This document shows positions 43,049-53,234 of a stretch of 64,000 nucleotides of DNA, in pieces; position 1 is the stretch's first letter; every line of letters starts with the position of its first letter. The translations under genes and the position numbers were made by a program. The DNA lies in assembly GCF_002270415.1 (NCBI RefSeq), contig NZ_NNRI01000021.1, positions 310,001 to 374,000 on the forward strand. The letters run 5' to 3'. Source of the stretch: Mesorhizobium sophorae. Lineage in GTDB: Bacteria > Pseudomonadota > Alphaproteobacteria > Rhizobiales > Rhizobiaceae. The notes below the pieces were generated by a model. The model was not told where the DNA came from. It was given only the letters and a program-made list of their open reading frames with translations, and searched no databases.

Positions 43049-44389
43049 TTATGTCGCGAGTTGCGGGATGCGACTGAGGACGATGCGCAGGATGCGCTGG
43101 TCGGGGCAGGACGTCGGCAGGTGCAGGCGGATCTGGGTTTTCATCTCGACCACGCGGGCGGCGATCTTGATGAGGCGCAATCGCAGCGTGTCGAATTGGG
43201 CGACGGCAAGCTCGAGCGTTTCGGCATCGCGGCGCGCAAGCCCCACATCAACCAGTAGGCGCCGGCATGCAGGAATAGCCGGAACTGGTTGGCCGTCGCT
43301 CTTGTGCAGGAGGTGCGGTCGGCGGCGAGATGCGTCTTCCACGACTTGATGTGGTTCTCGGCAGCGCCGCGCCGGCAGTAGACATCCTCGTAGAGCGCCT
43401 TGGCCTTGCCACTTGCAAGGTTGGTGACGATGAAGCGGGTATCGGCACCTTGGGCGCCGACCTCGACGCGGGCGATGATGCGCTCTACGCGGCTCCAACT
43501 GGCGGCGCCATCCAGGAACTCCTTGAAGCGGCGGACCTTGTTCGTCTTCGATGACACTTCAAAACGCGCCATCGTGCTGCTCTCCAGGTCCGCGACATGC
43601 TTGCGCAGGGTCGTGGTGGGCGCCACGCCGAGGATGAAGTCGACATCGTTGGCGCGGCACCAGTCGATGACCTGCGGGCTGCAGTAATGCCCGTCGGCCC
43701 GGATAAGGATGCCGGTGTTCGGCCAGTTGCTCCGGATCGCCCGCACCAGGCGGCGCAGGTGGGGGCGGATTTCAGCCCCGCTCGGCCGCTTCGCTGGTCG
43801 CAGGACCGCACCGACGAACCGGCCGTCGCCATCGAACACAACAATCGGCTGGAAGCCGTATTCGTCGTAATGGGCATTGAACAGCCGCAATTGCTGGCCG
43901 CCATGCACGGCGTCAAAAGTGTCGTCAATGTCGAGCACGATCCGCTTCGGAACCTGGCGGAAGGAAGAGCAATAGAGGTCGACCATCGCACGGGCCCATA
44001 ACGACCAGTTCCCGCACGCCAGGCAGGTTCTCCAGCCGGCACATCGTCGATTGAGAGGCCAGATCCCGACCCGAAGGCAGCGCATCCTGGGCCATCTTGA
44101 AGATCGGATCGCAGCGCAGCCGGTTGGCGTCGTTGCCATCCTCGTAGCCGGCGGCAATCATCTTCATGCGAAAGCCGATCATATCGGCCACGCTATGGAT
44201 GACCTGGTCCGGGCAGCGCGGATCATCGATGCAGCGCGCCAGACGCTCGGCGACACGCAGCCGCTTTTCCACCTCGGCCAGAGCCAGAACCCCACTGTTG
44301 GACGACAGCATGCCGCCGTCGAAACGGGCGATCACGGACTTGCCACCGACAGATGACAAACCGGCCAGCGGCAGCGTAAGATCATTCAT
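43049..44389 (-). pseudogene. IS1380-family transposase with two frameshifts
   Basis: Start MNDLTLPLAGLSSVGGKSVIARFDGG at 44389. The first frame covers ALAEVEKRLRVAERLARCI through QSTMCRLENLPGVR; near 43990 it shifts to AMVDLYCSSFRQVPKRIVLDIDDTFDAVHG (catalytic Asp), GILIRADGHYCSPQVIDWC and RRGAAENHIKSWK (Glu); near 43215 it shifts again to AVAQFDTLRLRLIKIAARVVEM and the stop. All DDE residues are present in the DNA but no single frame encodes them. Confidence 0.85.
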
Positions 44390-44550
44390 GGCGGGTGCGG
44401 TCTCCGGGAAATGGTTCGGATCGGCTTCGACAACCAAATCCTACGTCATTTCAACGGCTTGCACCACATCCGCCAACCCCCCCGTAGAGTCGAGGAGGGG
44501 CGCGGTGGCTTGGGCCGTGTTGGCCTCGCTCCGTCTCCCTTCCCCGCTCA

Positions 44551-44588
<38 letters not shown>

Positions 44589-45487
44589 GACTGGTTTCAT
44601 CGTGAGGCACGCGGCGGCGGTCCAATGTGCACGCGTCGAAGACGCAGGACACCAAGTTTTCCGAAGACAATGTCGTCGGAGAAACGCTGTGTGCCGCGTC
44701 CTTGCACCTTGTGCCGTTTGCGCAGGAAGGCGCGAACACGGTCATAGACGTGGTTGTCGACCGCTCGATAGGCCGGCAAGCGTGTTCCATAGCCAAAGTA
44801 GCCTGACCAGCCGCGCAGAAGCCTGTTCAGCTGGGTGCAGACCACGGGCCACGGCTCTTTGTTGCCGTTTACCAAGTGATCGCCAATCTTCGTTTTGATC
44901 CGTTGCACGCTCTTCTTGGATGGGCTCGCACCCAGGTACCAATGGCCGTCTTTCCGGTAGCGGTGAGGTCCGAACGTATAGCCAAGGAAGTCGAAAGGCT
45001 CCGTGCGGGCATCCTTCAGCGAGGTCTTCGCCTCGTTCAGCGTCAGCCCGAGTTTTGTCATCACCGAACGTGTCCACGCCAGCGCCTCGTCCGCGTGCCC
45101 GCGGCTGAGGATGACGAAGTCATCGGCATAGGAGATGACATGCGCACGGAACGCCTCGCCGCGTCCGGTGAGCCGCCAATGTTTCAGGAACCGGTTCATG
45201 TAGATGACCGAGAGCAGCGGACTTGCGACCCCACCTTGCGGCGTGCCGCGCGTGCTGCTCTTACCACCGCTCACGTGCCGTTTCCCGTCACCGTCCCGCT
45301 CTTCGATCGGCGCTTTCAGCCACAGCTTGATCAGCCGCAGCACGTGCCGGTCGACAATGCGCCGGGCCACCGATGTGAGGAGGTCCGAATGCGGAATCGT
45401 GTCGAAGTATTTCGACAAATCGGCGTCTACCGTAAGCGCGTAGGCATCCCCACGTAGCGTGCAGGCGGTTGATCGCTCATTTTCAGC

Positions 45488-45895
45488 ATGAATCATGCGG
45501 AGAATCCTGTGAGCGACAGTATGAGCCATCATCGAACATTCGAGATTTTGACGGCGGAGCCTGTGCCGTCCCGACGCAAGCCGCGCCATCGGTCGGAAGA
45601 CGAGAAGGCACGGCTTGTCGCCGAAGCGTTCTCGCCAGGGGGCAATGTGTCGGCGGTTGCGCGTTCCGAGGGGCTGGATCCCTCGCAGCTCTATGCGTGG
45701 CGCCGCAAGGCGCTTTCGTCGGGCATGGTTGCGCCACTGACGGAGGCAGCGAGCAAGCCGGCGAAGTTCACGCGCTTTGAAGCGGTGGGCAGCGGCACGG
45801 TGGAAATCGTCATTGGCGATGCCGTGGTGCGCGCCGGCGGCGATGTTGATCCCGATCGCCTGGCGAGGATCATCCGCGCGGTTCGCAAGGCATGA
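45488..45895 (+). CDS. tnpA: IS66 accessory protein TnpA
   Basis: A 135-aa HTH protein: RHRSEDEKARLVAEAFSPGGNVSAVARSEGLDPSQLYAWRRKAL, then a C-terminal VEIVIGDAVVRAGGDVDPDRLARIIRAV. The ATG at 45521 (MSHHRTFEI) is an alternative start. The stop overlaps the tnpB start (ATGA). It binds element ends in the IS66 family, although its exact role is unsettled. Confidence 0.88.
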   Translation: MNHAENPVSDSMSHHRTFEILTAEPVPSRRKPRHRSEDEKARLVAEAFSPGGNVSAVARSEGLDPSQLYAWRRKALSSGMVAPLTEAASKPAKFTRFEAVGSGTVEIVIGDAVVRAGGDVDPDRLARIIRAVRKA

Positions 45896-46236
45896 TCGCT
45901 TCCGGTGTGGTGGTTTACGTGTCGTGCCAGCCGGTCGACTTCCGCAAGGGCGCGGCATCTTTGATGGCGCTGGTCAGGGACGGCGGCCTGGACCCGTTCT
46001 CGGGGGCGCTTCACGTATTCCGTTCGAAGCGTGCGGACCGGGTTCGCATCGTGTGGTGGGACGGCAGCGGGGTGTGTCTTTATTCGAAGACTCTGGAAGA
46101 TCACAGCTTCTGCTGGTCTGCGATATCGGCCGCGCGCATGCGTCTCGACCACGCCCAGTTGATGGCGCTTCTGGCCGGGCTAGACTGGAAAAAGATCCGT
46201 CCGGCCAGGGTCAGGCGGCCGTTATCGACGGGCTGA
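45892..46236 (+). CDS. tnpB: IS66 accessory protein TnpB
   Basis: A 114-aa IS66 Orf2 protein: VYVSCQPVDFRKGAASLMALV, DPFSGALHVFRSKRADRVRIVWWDGSGVCLYSKTLED and LLAGLDWKKIR. It is the uninterrupted counterpart of the two tnpB genes that host the serine-recombinase element; at the homologous codon it has CTTTATTCGAAG rather than a CAA-containing sequence, so it may not be a target. Function in transposition is required but undefined. Confidence 0.9.
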   Translation: MIASGVVVYVSCQPVDFRKGAASLMALVRDGGLDPFSGALHVFRSKRADRVRIVWWDGSGVCLYSKTLEDHSFCWSAISAARMRLDHAQLMALLAGLDWKKIRPARVRRPLSTG

Positions 46237-46303
46237 AACCGGCCTGCGGCAAGATGAATCATGGGGCTGTAACGGTTGGGAAAGCGGCTGTTTTTGTGCT
46301 CTG

Positions 46304-47953
46304 TTGCTTGCCATGGTTCTACCGGATCTTGCCCTTCCCGACGACGTTGATGCGCTGAAGGCGATGATCCTTTCCATGGCTCGCGAGCAGGCTGCGAGCG
46401 AGGCCCGGATCGCAGTCGCCGAAGCTCGGATCGCAGCATCTGAGGCGGAGGTCGCCCGGCTGAAAGCCGTCGAGAAAAGCGCCAACGAGCGTATTGCCAA
46501 CCTCACGTCGATCCTGAAAGTTTTGCAGCGCACGCAACATGGCACGCGTTCCGAGCGGCTACGCCTGGCCATCGACGACGAGCAGGCCTCCTTTGTCTTC
46601 GAGGAGGTCGAGACCGGCCTTTCGGCGATCCGGAGCGAACTTGCTCACGCGGCCGGGGAAAAGCCGAAGCGTGCCCCGCGCCCGCGCAAGGGTTTTGCCG
46701 CCCACCTCGAACGCATCGAGGAAGTTATCGAGCCGGAAATCCCGGCCGACTGCGAGGAGTTGGAAAAGGTTCTGATCGGCGAGGATCGATCCGAGCGGCT
46801 GGACGTCGTGCCGCCGAAGTTCCGAGTCATCGTGACGCGCCGTCCCAAATACGCTTTCCGGGGCCGTGACGGCGTGGTCCAGGCTCTGGCGCCGGCGCAC
46901 ATCGTTGAAAGCGGCCTGCCGACGGAGCGGTTGCTCGCCTATATCGCTGTCTCGAAATACGCCGACGGCCTTCCGCTTTACCGGCAGGAGGCAATCTATC
47001 TGCGCGACGGTGTCGAGATCAGCCGGTCGCTGATGGCGCAGTGGATGGGACATCTGGGCTTTGAATTGCAGATGCTCGCCGATTATATCCTGGAGCGTGT
47101 GAAGGAGGGCGAAAGGGTCTTCGCCGACGAGACGACCTTGCCCACCCTTGCCCCTGGGTCCGGGAAAACCACGAAAGCCTGGTTGTGGGCCTACGCGCGT
47201 GATGATCGACCGTTCGGCGGGACCAGCCCACCGATGGTTGCTTATCGCTTTGAAGATAGCAGAGGCGCCGATTGCGTGGCGCGTCACCTCGCTGGATTCG
47301 GGGGCATCCTGCAAGTGGACGGCTACTCGGCCTATACTAACCTGGTCAAGGCACGGGCCAAAGCCGGCGGCAATGAAACAATCCGGCTCGCAGGGTGCTG
47401 GGCGCATCTGCGGCGCAAGTTTTACGATCTGCACATCAGCGGGATCTCACAGGCCGCGACGGTAACGATCACCGCCATGACCGAATTGTGGAAGGTCGAG
47501 GACGAGGTTCGCGGCAAGGATGCTGGGAGCCGCGCCGCGCTGCGTCAGGAAAAGTCCGCGGCCATTGTCGCGAGCCTCTTCGACCTGTGGGAAAAAGAAC
47601 TGCACAAGGTCTCCGGAAAATCCAAGACTGCCGAGGCGATCCGCTACGCGCTCATCCGGCGGGAGGCGCTGGAACGCTTTCTGATGGACGGTCGTATCGA
47701 GATCGACTCCAATATCGTCGAGCGTGCAATCAGGCCCCAGACAATTACGAGAAAAAATAGTCTCTTCGCTGGAAGCGAGGGCGGTGGACGCACCTGGGCG
47801 ACCGTCGCGACACTTCTGCAAACCTGTAAAATGAATGGCGTCGACCCACTCGCCTGGCTCTCCCAGACCTTGACCCGCATCGCTCAGCGCTGGCCCGCAG
47901 CCAAAATCGAACTGCTCATGCCCTGGAACTTCAAACCAGACGCCGTCAGCTAA
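46304..47953 (+). CDS. tnpC: IS66-family transposase TnpC
   Basis: A 549-aa transposase: N-terminal coiled coil (AREQAASEARIAVAEARIAASEAEVARL), the zinc/linker region, VFADETTLPTLAPGSGKTTKAWLW (first Asp), LQVDGYSAYTNL (second Asp), the insertion domain and SNIVERAIRPQTITRKNSLFAGS (Glu). The C-terminus is LLMPWNFKPDAVS, WNF instead of the WNW where IS1111 has inserted in the two other IS66 elements. Intact. Confidence 0.92.
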   Translation: MLAMVLPDLALPDDVDALKAMILSMAREQAASEARIAVAEARIAASEAEVARLKAVEKSANERIANLTSILKVLQRTQHGTRSERLRLAIDDEQASFVFEEVETGLSAIRSELAHAAGEKPKRAPRPRKGFAAHLERIEEVIEPEIPADCEELEKVLIGEDRSERLDVVPPKFRVIVTRRPKYAFRGRDGVVQALAPAHIVESGLPTERLLAYIAVSKYADGLPLYRQEAIYLRDGVEISRSLMAQWMGHLGFELQMLADYILERVKEGERVFADETTLPTLAPGSGKTTKAWLWAYARDDRPFGGTSPPMVAYRFEDSRGADCVARHLAGFGGILQVDGYSAYTNLVKARAKAGGNETIRLAGCWAHLRRKFYDLHISGISQAATVTITAMTELWKVEDEVRGKDAGSRAALRQEKSAAIVASLFDLWEKELHKVSGKSKTAEAIRYALIRREALERFLMDGRIEIDSNIVERAIRPQTITRKNSLFAGSEGGGRTWATVATLLQTCKMNGVDPLAWLSQTLTRIAQRWPAAKIELLMPWNFKPDAVS

Positions 47954-47961
47954 CCGCTTAC

Positions 47962-48463
47962 CGTCTACCACGTCCGTGTAGCCCCGGCAGACAAGCCGGT
48001 GCACTTCCTTGATTGCGTCGGTCCCACTGCGTCTGGGCCGATAGCCATAGGCACCATCCTCGAAGTCCGCCTCGAATATCGGTTCCAGCACCAGCTTGGC
48101 GGCGGTCTGAACCACCCGGTCCCGAATGGTCGGGATGCCGAGCGGACGTTCGCCGCCCCCCGGCTTCGGGATCATCACCCGTCGCACCGGCTGCGGCCGG
48201 TAGGTCTTCGAGACAAGTTCCTCGCGCAGGCCCGCCAGCCACCTCTCCGCGCCTTCCGCCTCGATCTTCGCGAATGTCACGCCGTCCACGCCCGGCGAAC
48301 CCGCATTGGCGCGGGCCAGCGCATAGGCATGGCGCAGCATGTCCTCACGGCAGATCTTGTCGTAAAGCACGTAGAAGCGGAAAGCGGGCTCCGCCTTCGC
48401 CTTACGATACAGCTTCCTCTGCAGGTGCCTGATCTTTTCGGGTGTTTCGAGGCTCATCGCCAA
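47962..48463. repeat. IS66-3 target duplication and N-terminal RT flank
   Basis: CGTCTACC at 47962-47969 duplicates 45424-45431. The rest is the 5' half of the intron 2 RT gene, described under the split RT entry. Confidence 0.8.
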
Positions 48464-49736
48464 TCACCCCCTCCTAACCAACTTCGAAAGCACACCAGAA
48501 GTCAGGGCCCTTCCCTCCACCGGCATTACCCGGCTTCAGCGGTATTATGACCCTGTCCGACTCCCACCGGCACCGCCGCCCTGACGGCTGCGTTGAGGCC
48601 GCTACCCTCATGCCGAGCGGGTCTCCCCCGTTACCCGCATCACCCTTCCGACGTGCCGTGCCCATTACCCCGGCGGATCGAACGGGTGCACATGTCGATT
48701 GCTTCCCCGTTCGCCCGGCCTTCCCCGAAATTCAGGCGGGTCGGCATCCACATCATCACTTTCGAGACCTGCTCAGGCTTCACTCACGTTACGGCCCATC
48801 GGATTGCTCAACCGCCCAAGGCGGCCTTTGTCACGAGGCTTCGACCCGGCCAGTTACCCGACCGAGCCGCTCGTCAGCTACCAGACCAATCGACTACTAT
48901 CTGGGTGGAACCTTCCTCCACTGGTGATACGCGCCATCGGGGCGCACTGAATTTTCCGGGCTAGCAAGTTGCCGCCGATTATCAAACGAACGGTAAAAGA
49001 CCTCCCGCGTAAGCACAGCGGCGAAGTTTGCACCGACGCCGCGGATAAGGCACAGGCTTGCAATCTTTCCGCAAGCCTGGTCTTTCGGATTGGCGTTGGC
49101 CACCTCGTCGCGTTCGGCTTCGACCTCCCGGATCAACTCCAACGTGATGACGAGCCGGCGACGCAGGCGGTCCAACTCAGCCCGAAGATGGTGCGCCAAT
49201 TCACGGCCATCACCAGTTCGGACAGCAGCAAGATCACGCTCCCATGTGCGTAGAGAAGGCCTCTTGTGGATCCCCTGTGTGAACAGCAATGCCTGGATGC
49301 GGTTCTCGATGCGCAGCCTCTCCTGCACCAGGTGCTCGCGCTCGCGGTGAATGCGTTTGGCGTCCTCCTCATCGGGCGTCGGCACACCGTGCTGCAAACC
49401 TGTCGGTCCCCTTGAAGGCAGGCCGCAAGCACGCGCAGCATGCCTTCCGCATCGAGCCGGTCGGTCTTGGCCCGACGGGCACGACGATTGACGAGAATGC
49501 TGGTCGGCTCGAGCACATGATTGGTGATTCCGTGGGCGGTCAGCAATCGGTGTAGCCAGAAGCCGTCACGCCCCGCCTCGAAGCAGCAACAAACTGCAGG
49601 CGCTGCGCCCGACCGGGAAAAGACACGGGCCTGCAGTGACGAGAAATGCGATAGAAGAGCGGCCGTGGCATCGATCTTAAGAAATCGGGGTTTTTCCACT
49701 CCCGGCGTATCCCTCCGGTGAGGGACGCGGACGGAC

Positions 49737-49961
49737 CTATTTGTTTCCGTCGCGATGGATGGCGATGAGGTTTTGAAGGCTTTCGATGCCGAATTCGGAG
49801 AAGGCCATGACGCCGTCTTCGTGGTCTGGCCCGTAGACCCGGATCAGACCGTCCTCGGGTTCCATTTCGATAGCGATTTGGCCGAGCCAGTCCTCATCTT
49901 CGCCGAGGTCCCGGGCGACGAGCGCGGTGGTTCGCACGGAATGGATTTTGTTGATGTGCAT
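49737..49961 (-). CDS. Small passenger protein of IS66-2
   Basis: A 74-aa acidic protein (IHSVRTTALVARDLGEDEDWLGQIAIEMEPEDGLIRVYG, then EFGIESLQNLIAIHRDG). It begins 3 bp after the tnpC stop of IS66-2, the same position held by the UPF0149 passenger in IS66-1. The start at 49961 (MHINKIHSV) is preferred over an upstream frame that overlaps tnpC. I recall similar short proteins near IS66 genes in rhizobia but cannot name a family or function. Confidence 0.6.
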   Translation of the reverse strand: MHINKIHSVRTTALVARDLGEDEDWLGQIAIEMEPEDGLIRVYGPDHEDGVMAFSEFGIESLQNLIAIHRDGNK

Positions 49962-50294
49962 TGTCAGGCTGCGATTGCGGCGGGCTTGGACCGCCAGTTC
50001 CATATGTGGACGGCTCCCACTTGCAAGTGTTTTTTACAGATATTTTTGATCGGATCGCTTGCTTCCATATGTGCGGCCTTTGTGTGTGGTCGCACATGAC
50101 CACTGGCCAAGATGGTTTCCGCAACGCATGTTCCTAACACGGCAACGACCTTGAAAGGCCAATGGAACTGACGGAGTATCACGCGTCTTGGATCGATCGA
50201 TCGCACCATCTGCTTTTCTCTTGCAAGTTCACAGCATCAGCTCAACACAGTAGCATTCTATTCTGCTCACCGTGATGACCAATTCCTATGTTGC

Positions 50295-53234
50295 TTACGT
50301 TTGCTCCTCTGTCCGCCGATACGCCTCGCCGCTCACCATGAGCTTCCACGCAATACGGGCGATCTTGTTGGCGAGCGCCACCGCAACCAGCTTTGGTTTC
50401 TTCCGTTGCAGGAGTTCGATCAGCCATCGGGAAGCATGTCTGCTTCGACCTGCTCTGACATGCTGAAGAAGGGCAGTTGCGCCAACCACCAATATGCTCC
50501 TCAGCATTTCGTCGCCAGCACGTGTGATCACCCCCAGTCTGACCTTGCCTGCGGTCGAATGGTCTTTGGGCGTGAGGCCTATCCAAGCGGCAAAATCGCG
50601 ACCCGACTTGAACGTTCGGGGATCTGGGGTCTTCATCATCAAAAGCGATGCGCCGACCGGCCCGACACCCGGAATTTCGGCCAGGCGCCTGCTGCATTCA
50701 TTGGAGCGGTGCAACGTGGTCAGTTTTTCCTCGACGGCTTTCGTTTCAGCCAGCAAATCTCGATATTCAATGCCATGCATGACAAAAAGCTCGCGGGCCA
50801 ATTCAGGCAGGGATTGATCCGCCGCAATCCGCTCCAACAACGGTTCGATGCGGCACATGCCCGTGGCCGCGACGATGCCGAACTCCATGGCAAAACCGCG
50901 AATGGCGTTGGCGAGCTGTGTCCGATTGCGAATGAGTCTCTCTCGCAAACCGACCAGCATCAACGCCGCCTGCTGGTCCGCGGTCTTCACCGGCACGAAG
51001 CGCATCGTCGGTCGGCTCATCGCCTCACACAAAGCTTCCGCGTCCGCCGCGTCGTTCTTGCCGCGTTTCACATAAGGTTTCGCCAACTGAGGCGCTATCA
51101 ATTTCACCTCATGACCGAACGAACTTAACAGCCTCGCCCAATGATGAGAGCCTCCACAGGCTTCGAGTGCGATAGTAGTCGGCGGCGTTTTCTCGAAGAA
51201 TTTCACCATCTCCCTACGCGAAAGCTTCTTGCGAAGGACTGGTTGCTCGCCTGCGTTCACGCCATGCAATTGGAAAACGCTCTTTTCGCGGTAGGGACGC
51301 CCGTTACCGGGCGCCCCCCGCTCAGATCCCGGCGAGCCCAATTAAGGCACCGGGCTCCTACCTTGGGTGTGTGACGGCGAAGCGCACGTCGGGCCATGGA
51401 TGAAGGATGCGTGGCTTCGGGAGCCAGTGTTCTGTCACTTTTGTGGTCCGGCCCCATGTGAATCCGTCCTTCTGGCTACGCCGCCGAAGCGTGCGCCTCC
51501 AGAGTTCTTCCACATGGTGCCGAAACGCGGCTAAAGCGCGCGCGTTTGTCGGCACCGCGAAGTAGGCGAAATGCCCGCTCACGATCTGCCTTAGCCATTT
51601 CCCCTGTTCGGGTATGGGCCAGTGCATCCGACGCCACAGCTCCTCCTTTATGTTCCTGAGCTTCGTCCGCATGCGGTCGCCGCGGGTCTTCCGTTGAAGC
51701 TGGAAGCGCCCGCTGCGCGATTTGCCGCAGATGAACGTGAACCCGAGAAACATAAAGGTCTCCGGCTTCCCGAGGCCGCGCCGCTTGCGATTAGCCGCCG
51801 CGAAGCGACCAAACTCAATCAGGCGGGTCTTGTCCGGATGGAGCGACAGTTCGAACTCCTCAAGCCTCGCGCGCATCGCATCGAGGAATCGACGGGCGTC
51901 GTCCTCGCGCTCGAAGCCGACCACCAGGTCATCGGCATAGCGCACGATGACCATGTCGCCGGCGGCGTCGTGCTGTCGCCAGCGTTTCGCCCACAGATCG
52001 AGTACGTAGTGCAGGTAGATATTGCCGAGGAGCGGTGAGATCACCGAGCCTTGACCCGTCCCCTTGTCGTCTACGGTCACGACCCCGTCTTCGAGAATAC
52101 CTGCCTTCAACCATTCCTGGATCAGGCGGATGATGCGCTTATCGCCGACCCGATGCTCCAGGAAGCGAACCAGCCATTTCTGACTGACCGCCCCGAAAAA
52201 GTTTTGGATGTCGGCGTCAATTATCCAGCTCACTTTCCGATGGTCGATCGCGACGCACAGCGCATCCAGCGCATCGTGCGGCCCTCTCCCCGGTCGAAAC
52301 CCGTAGGAGAAGCCGCAGAAGTCGCCTTCATAGATGGCGTTGAGCACCATGACGGTCGCCCCTTGGACAATCTTGTCTTCCAGAGCTGCGATTGCCAGCG
52401 GCCGCTGCTTCCCATCTGCCTTCGGTATAAACGTCCGGCGTGACGGTTGCGGGCGGTACGCTCCCCGTTGGACCCGGGCGTGCAGATCGATGAGCCGGGG
52501 CTCAAGCTCTGCCTCGTAGTCCTGCCATGTCATGCCATCCACCCCGGGGGCGGCCTTGCGCCTGAGCGCGTAGAACGCCGTCCGGAGTGCGTCGACAGTG
52601 ATATGGTGGAAGAGCGCGGTGAACCTGTCCTTCTTCCTCAGCCTTGCGGCTTTCCGTACGCGATCCAGCGACTGGGACATGCGATCCCGGCCCTGTGTCC
52701 GGTGCATGCGTTGCTGTTCCGCGTTCCCCTTGGTCCCCGGCCTTCGCTCCACCAACTCCGCCACCGGTCGCCCGGCTTTGTTCGTCGGCTTCACAGCTAC
52801 TATGCCGAAGTCAGACTTCTCTGGATCGTTCATCAGCGGCTACGACTCCTCGCCTTCCCACTGCGGACCATCCACCCGCAGGACGGGTTGGGTGGCCAAT
52901 CCAGAGATCTCCCGGTTCCCGTACAAGGAGCTTCCGTGCATGCCAGGGTCTCAGACCACGCCGGGTCGGCTGAGCGCTCGCGTAACGCGCTCAATCGTAT
53001 TGCCTTCCGGAACGTCAACGCCGTCGGCACCCGGGATTTTGGACTTTCGCGGCTCAATGGCTGGCCTGCACGCTCCCCTACCGACGCTTCGCCGACATCC
53101 TCACGGTTGCCTGCGCACGGCTTGGGGCCGATATGGGTTGCTAGCCCTTCATCGTGGTGGACTTTCACCTCCTACTCCTTGCCAGTCTCCCGGCGCACTG
53201 ACGTATCCATGCCAATTCTGATAATCTCTTCCAC
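50295..53234 (-). CDS. IS1111-group transposase interrupted by a group II intron (copy 2)
   Basis: Exon 1 is 53199-53234 (GTG start, VEEIIRIGMDTS); exon 2 runs from about 51291 to 50295. The protein matches copy 1 apart from a few substitutions (for example LMLVGLRERL for LMLVGVRERL) and a different last codon block, ending after RRTEEQT. DEDD and Transposase_20 motifs are complete in the spliced product. Confidence 0.8.
51291..53198 (-). ncRNA. Group II intron 1, second copy
   Basis: Same sequence and boundaries as 16379-18286: GTGCGCC start, RT in domain IV, domain V and VI hairpins and a CCCTAC tail next to the same transposase codons. The stretch 52834-53198 is ribozyme domain I sequence and holds no gene. 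Confidence 0.8.
51358..52833 (-). CDS. ltrA: Group II intron reverse transcriptase/maturase (copy 2)
   Basis: A 491-aa protein identical to that at 16446-17921, with all RT blocks, catalytic YADD and maturase domain. The perfect identity of the introns, against differences in the host IS1111 copies, suggests recent spread or gene conversion of this region. Confidence 0.9.
   Translation of the reverse strand: MNDPEKSDFGIVAVKPTNKAGRPVAELVERRPGTKGNAEQQRMHRTQGRDRMSQSLDRVRKAARLRKKDRFTALFHHITVDALRTAFYALRRKAAPGVDGMTWQDYEAELEPRLIDLHARVQRGAYRPQPSRRTFIPKADGKQRPLAIAALEDKIVQGATVMVLNAIYEGDFCGFSYGFRPGRGPHDALDALCVAIDHRKVSWIIDADIQNFFGAVSQKWLVRFLEHRVGDKRIIRLIQEWLKAGILEDGVVTVDDKGTGQGSVISPLLGNIYLHYVLDLWAKRWRQHDAAGDMVIVRYADDLVVGFEREDDARRFLDAMRARLEEFELSLHPDKTRLIEFGRFAAANRKRRGLGKPETFMFLGFTFICGKSRSGRFQLQRKTRGDRMRTKLRNIKEELWRRMHWPIPEQGKWLRQIVSGHFAYFAVPTNARALAAFRHHVEELWRRTLRRRSQKDGFTWGRTTKVTEHWLPKPRILHPWPDVRFAVTHPR

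Larger units (their letters stand above)
45432..47961 (+). mobile_element. IS66-family element IS66-3, intact
   Basis: Ends GTAAGCGC (45432) and CGCTTAC (47961) with a perfect 8-bp target duplication CGTCTACC (45424-45431 and 47962-47969). It carries the canonical tnpA, tnpB, tnpC set in one direction and all three genes are intact. Length 2530 bp. Confidence 0.92.
44597..48463 (-). pseudogene. ltrA: Group II intron reverse transcriptase split by IS66-3
   Basis: The N-terminal part (48463 to about 47962) has SPGVDGVTFAKIE, PQPVRRVMIPKPGGGERPLGIPTI and GAYGYRPRRSGTDAI, ending at YTDVVD. The C-terminal part (45431 to 44597) resumes at ADLSKYFDTIPHSDLL and contains GTPQGGVASPLLS, HVISYADDFVIL (YADD) and the maturase region with GWSGYFGYGT. 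The join is exact once IS66-3 and its 8-bp duplication are removed. An apparent N-terminal extension of the second piece up to 45958 is only antisense of tnpA. Confidence 0.9.

Noticed and set aside
44597..45958. Single 453-aa reverse transcriptase starting at 45958
   Set aside because: Residues before about 45431 are antisense of IS66-3 tnpA; the true RT continues at 47962-48463 once IS66-3 is removed.
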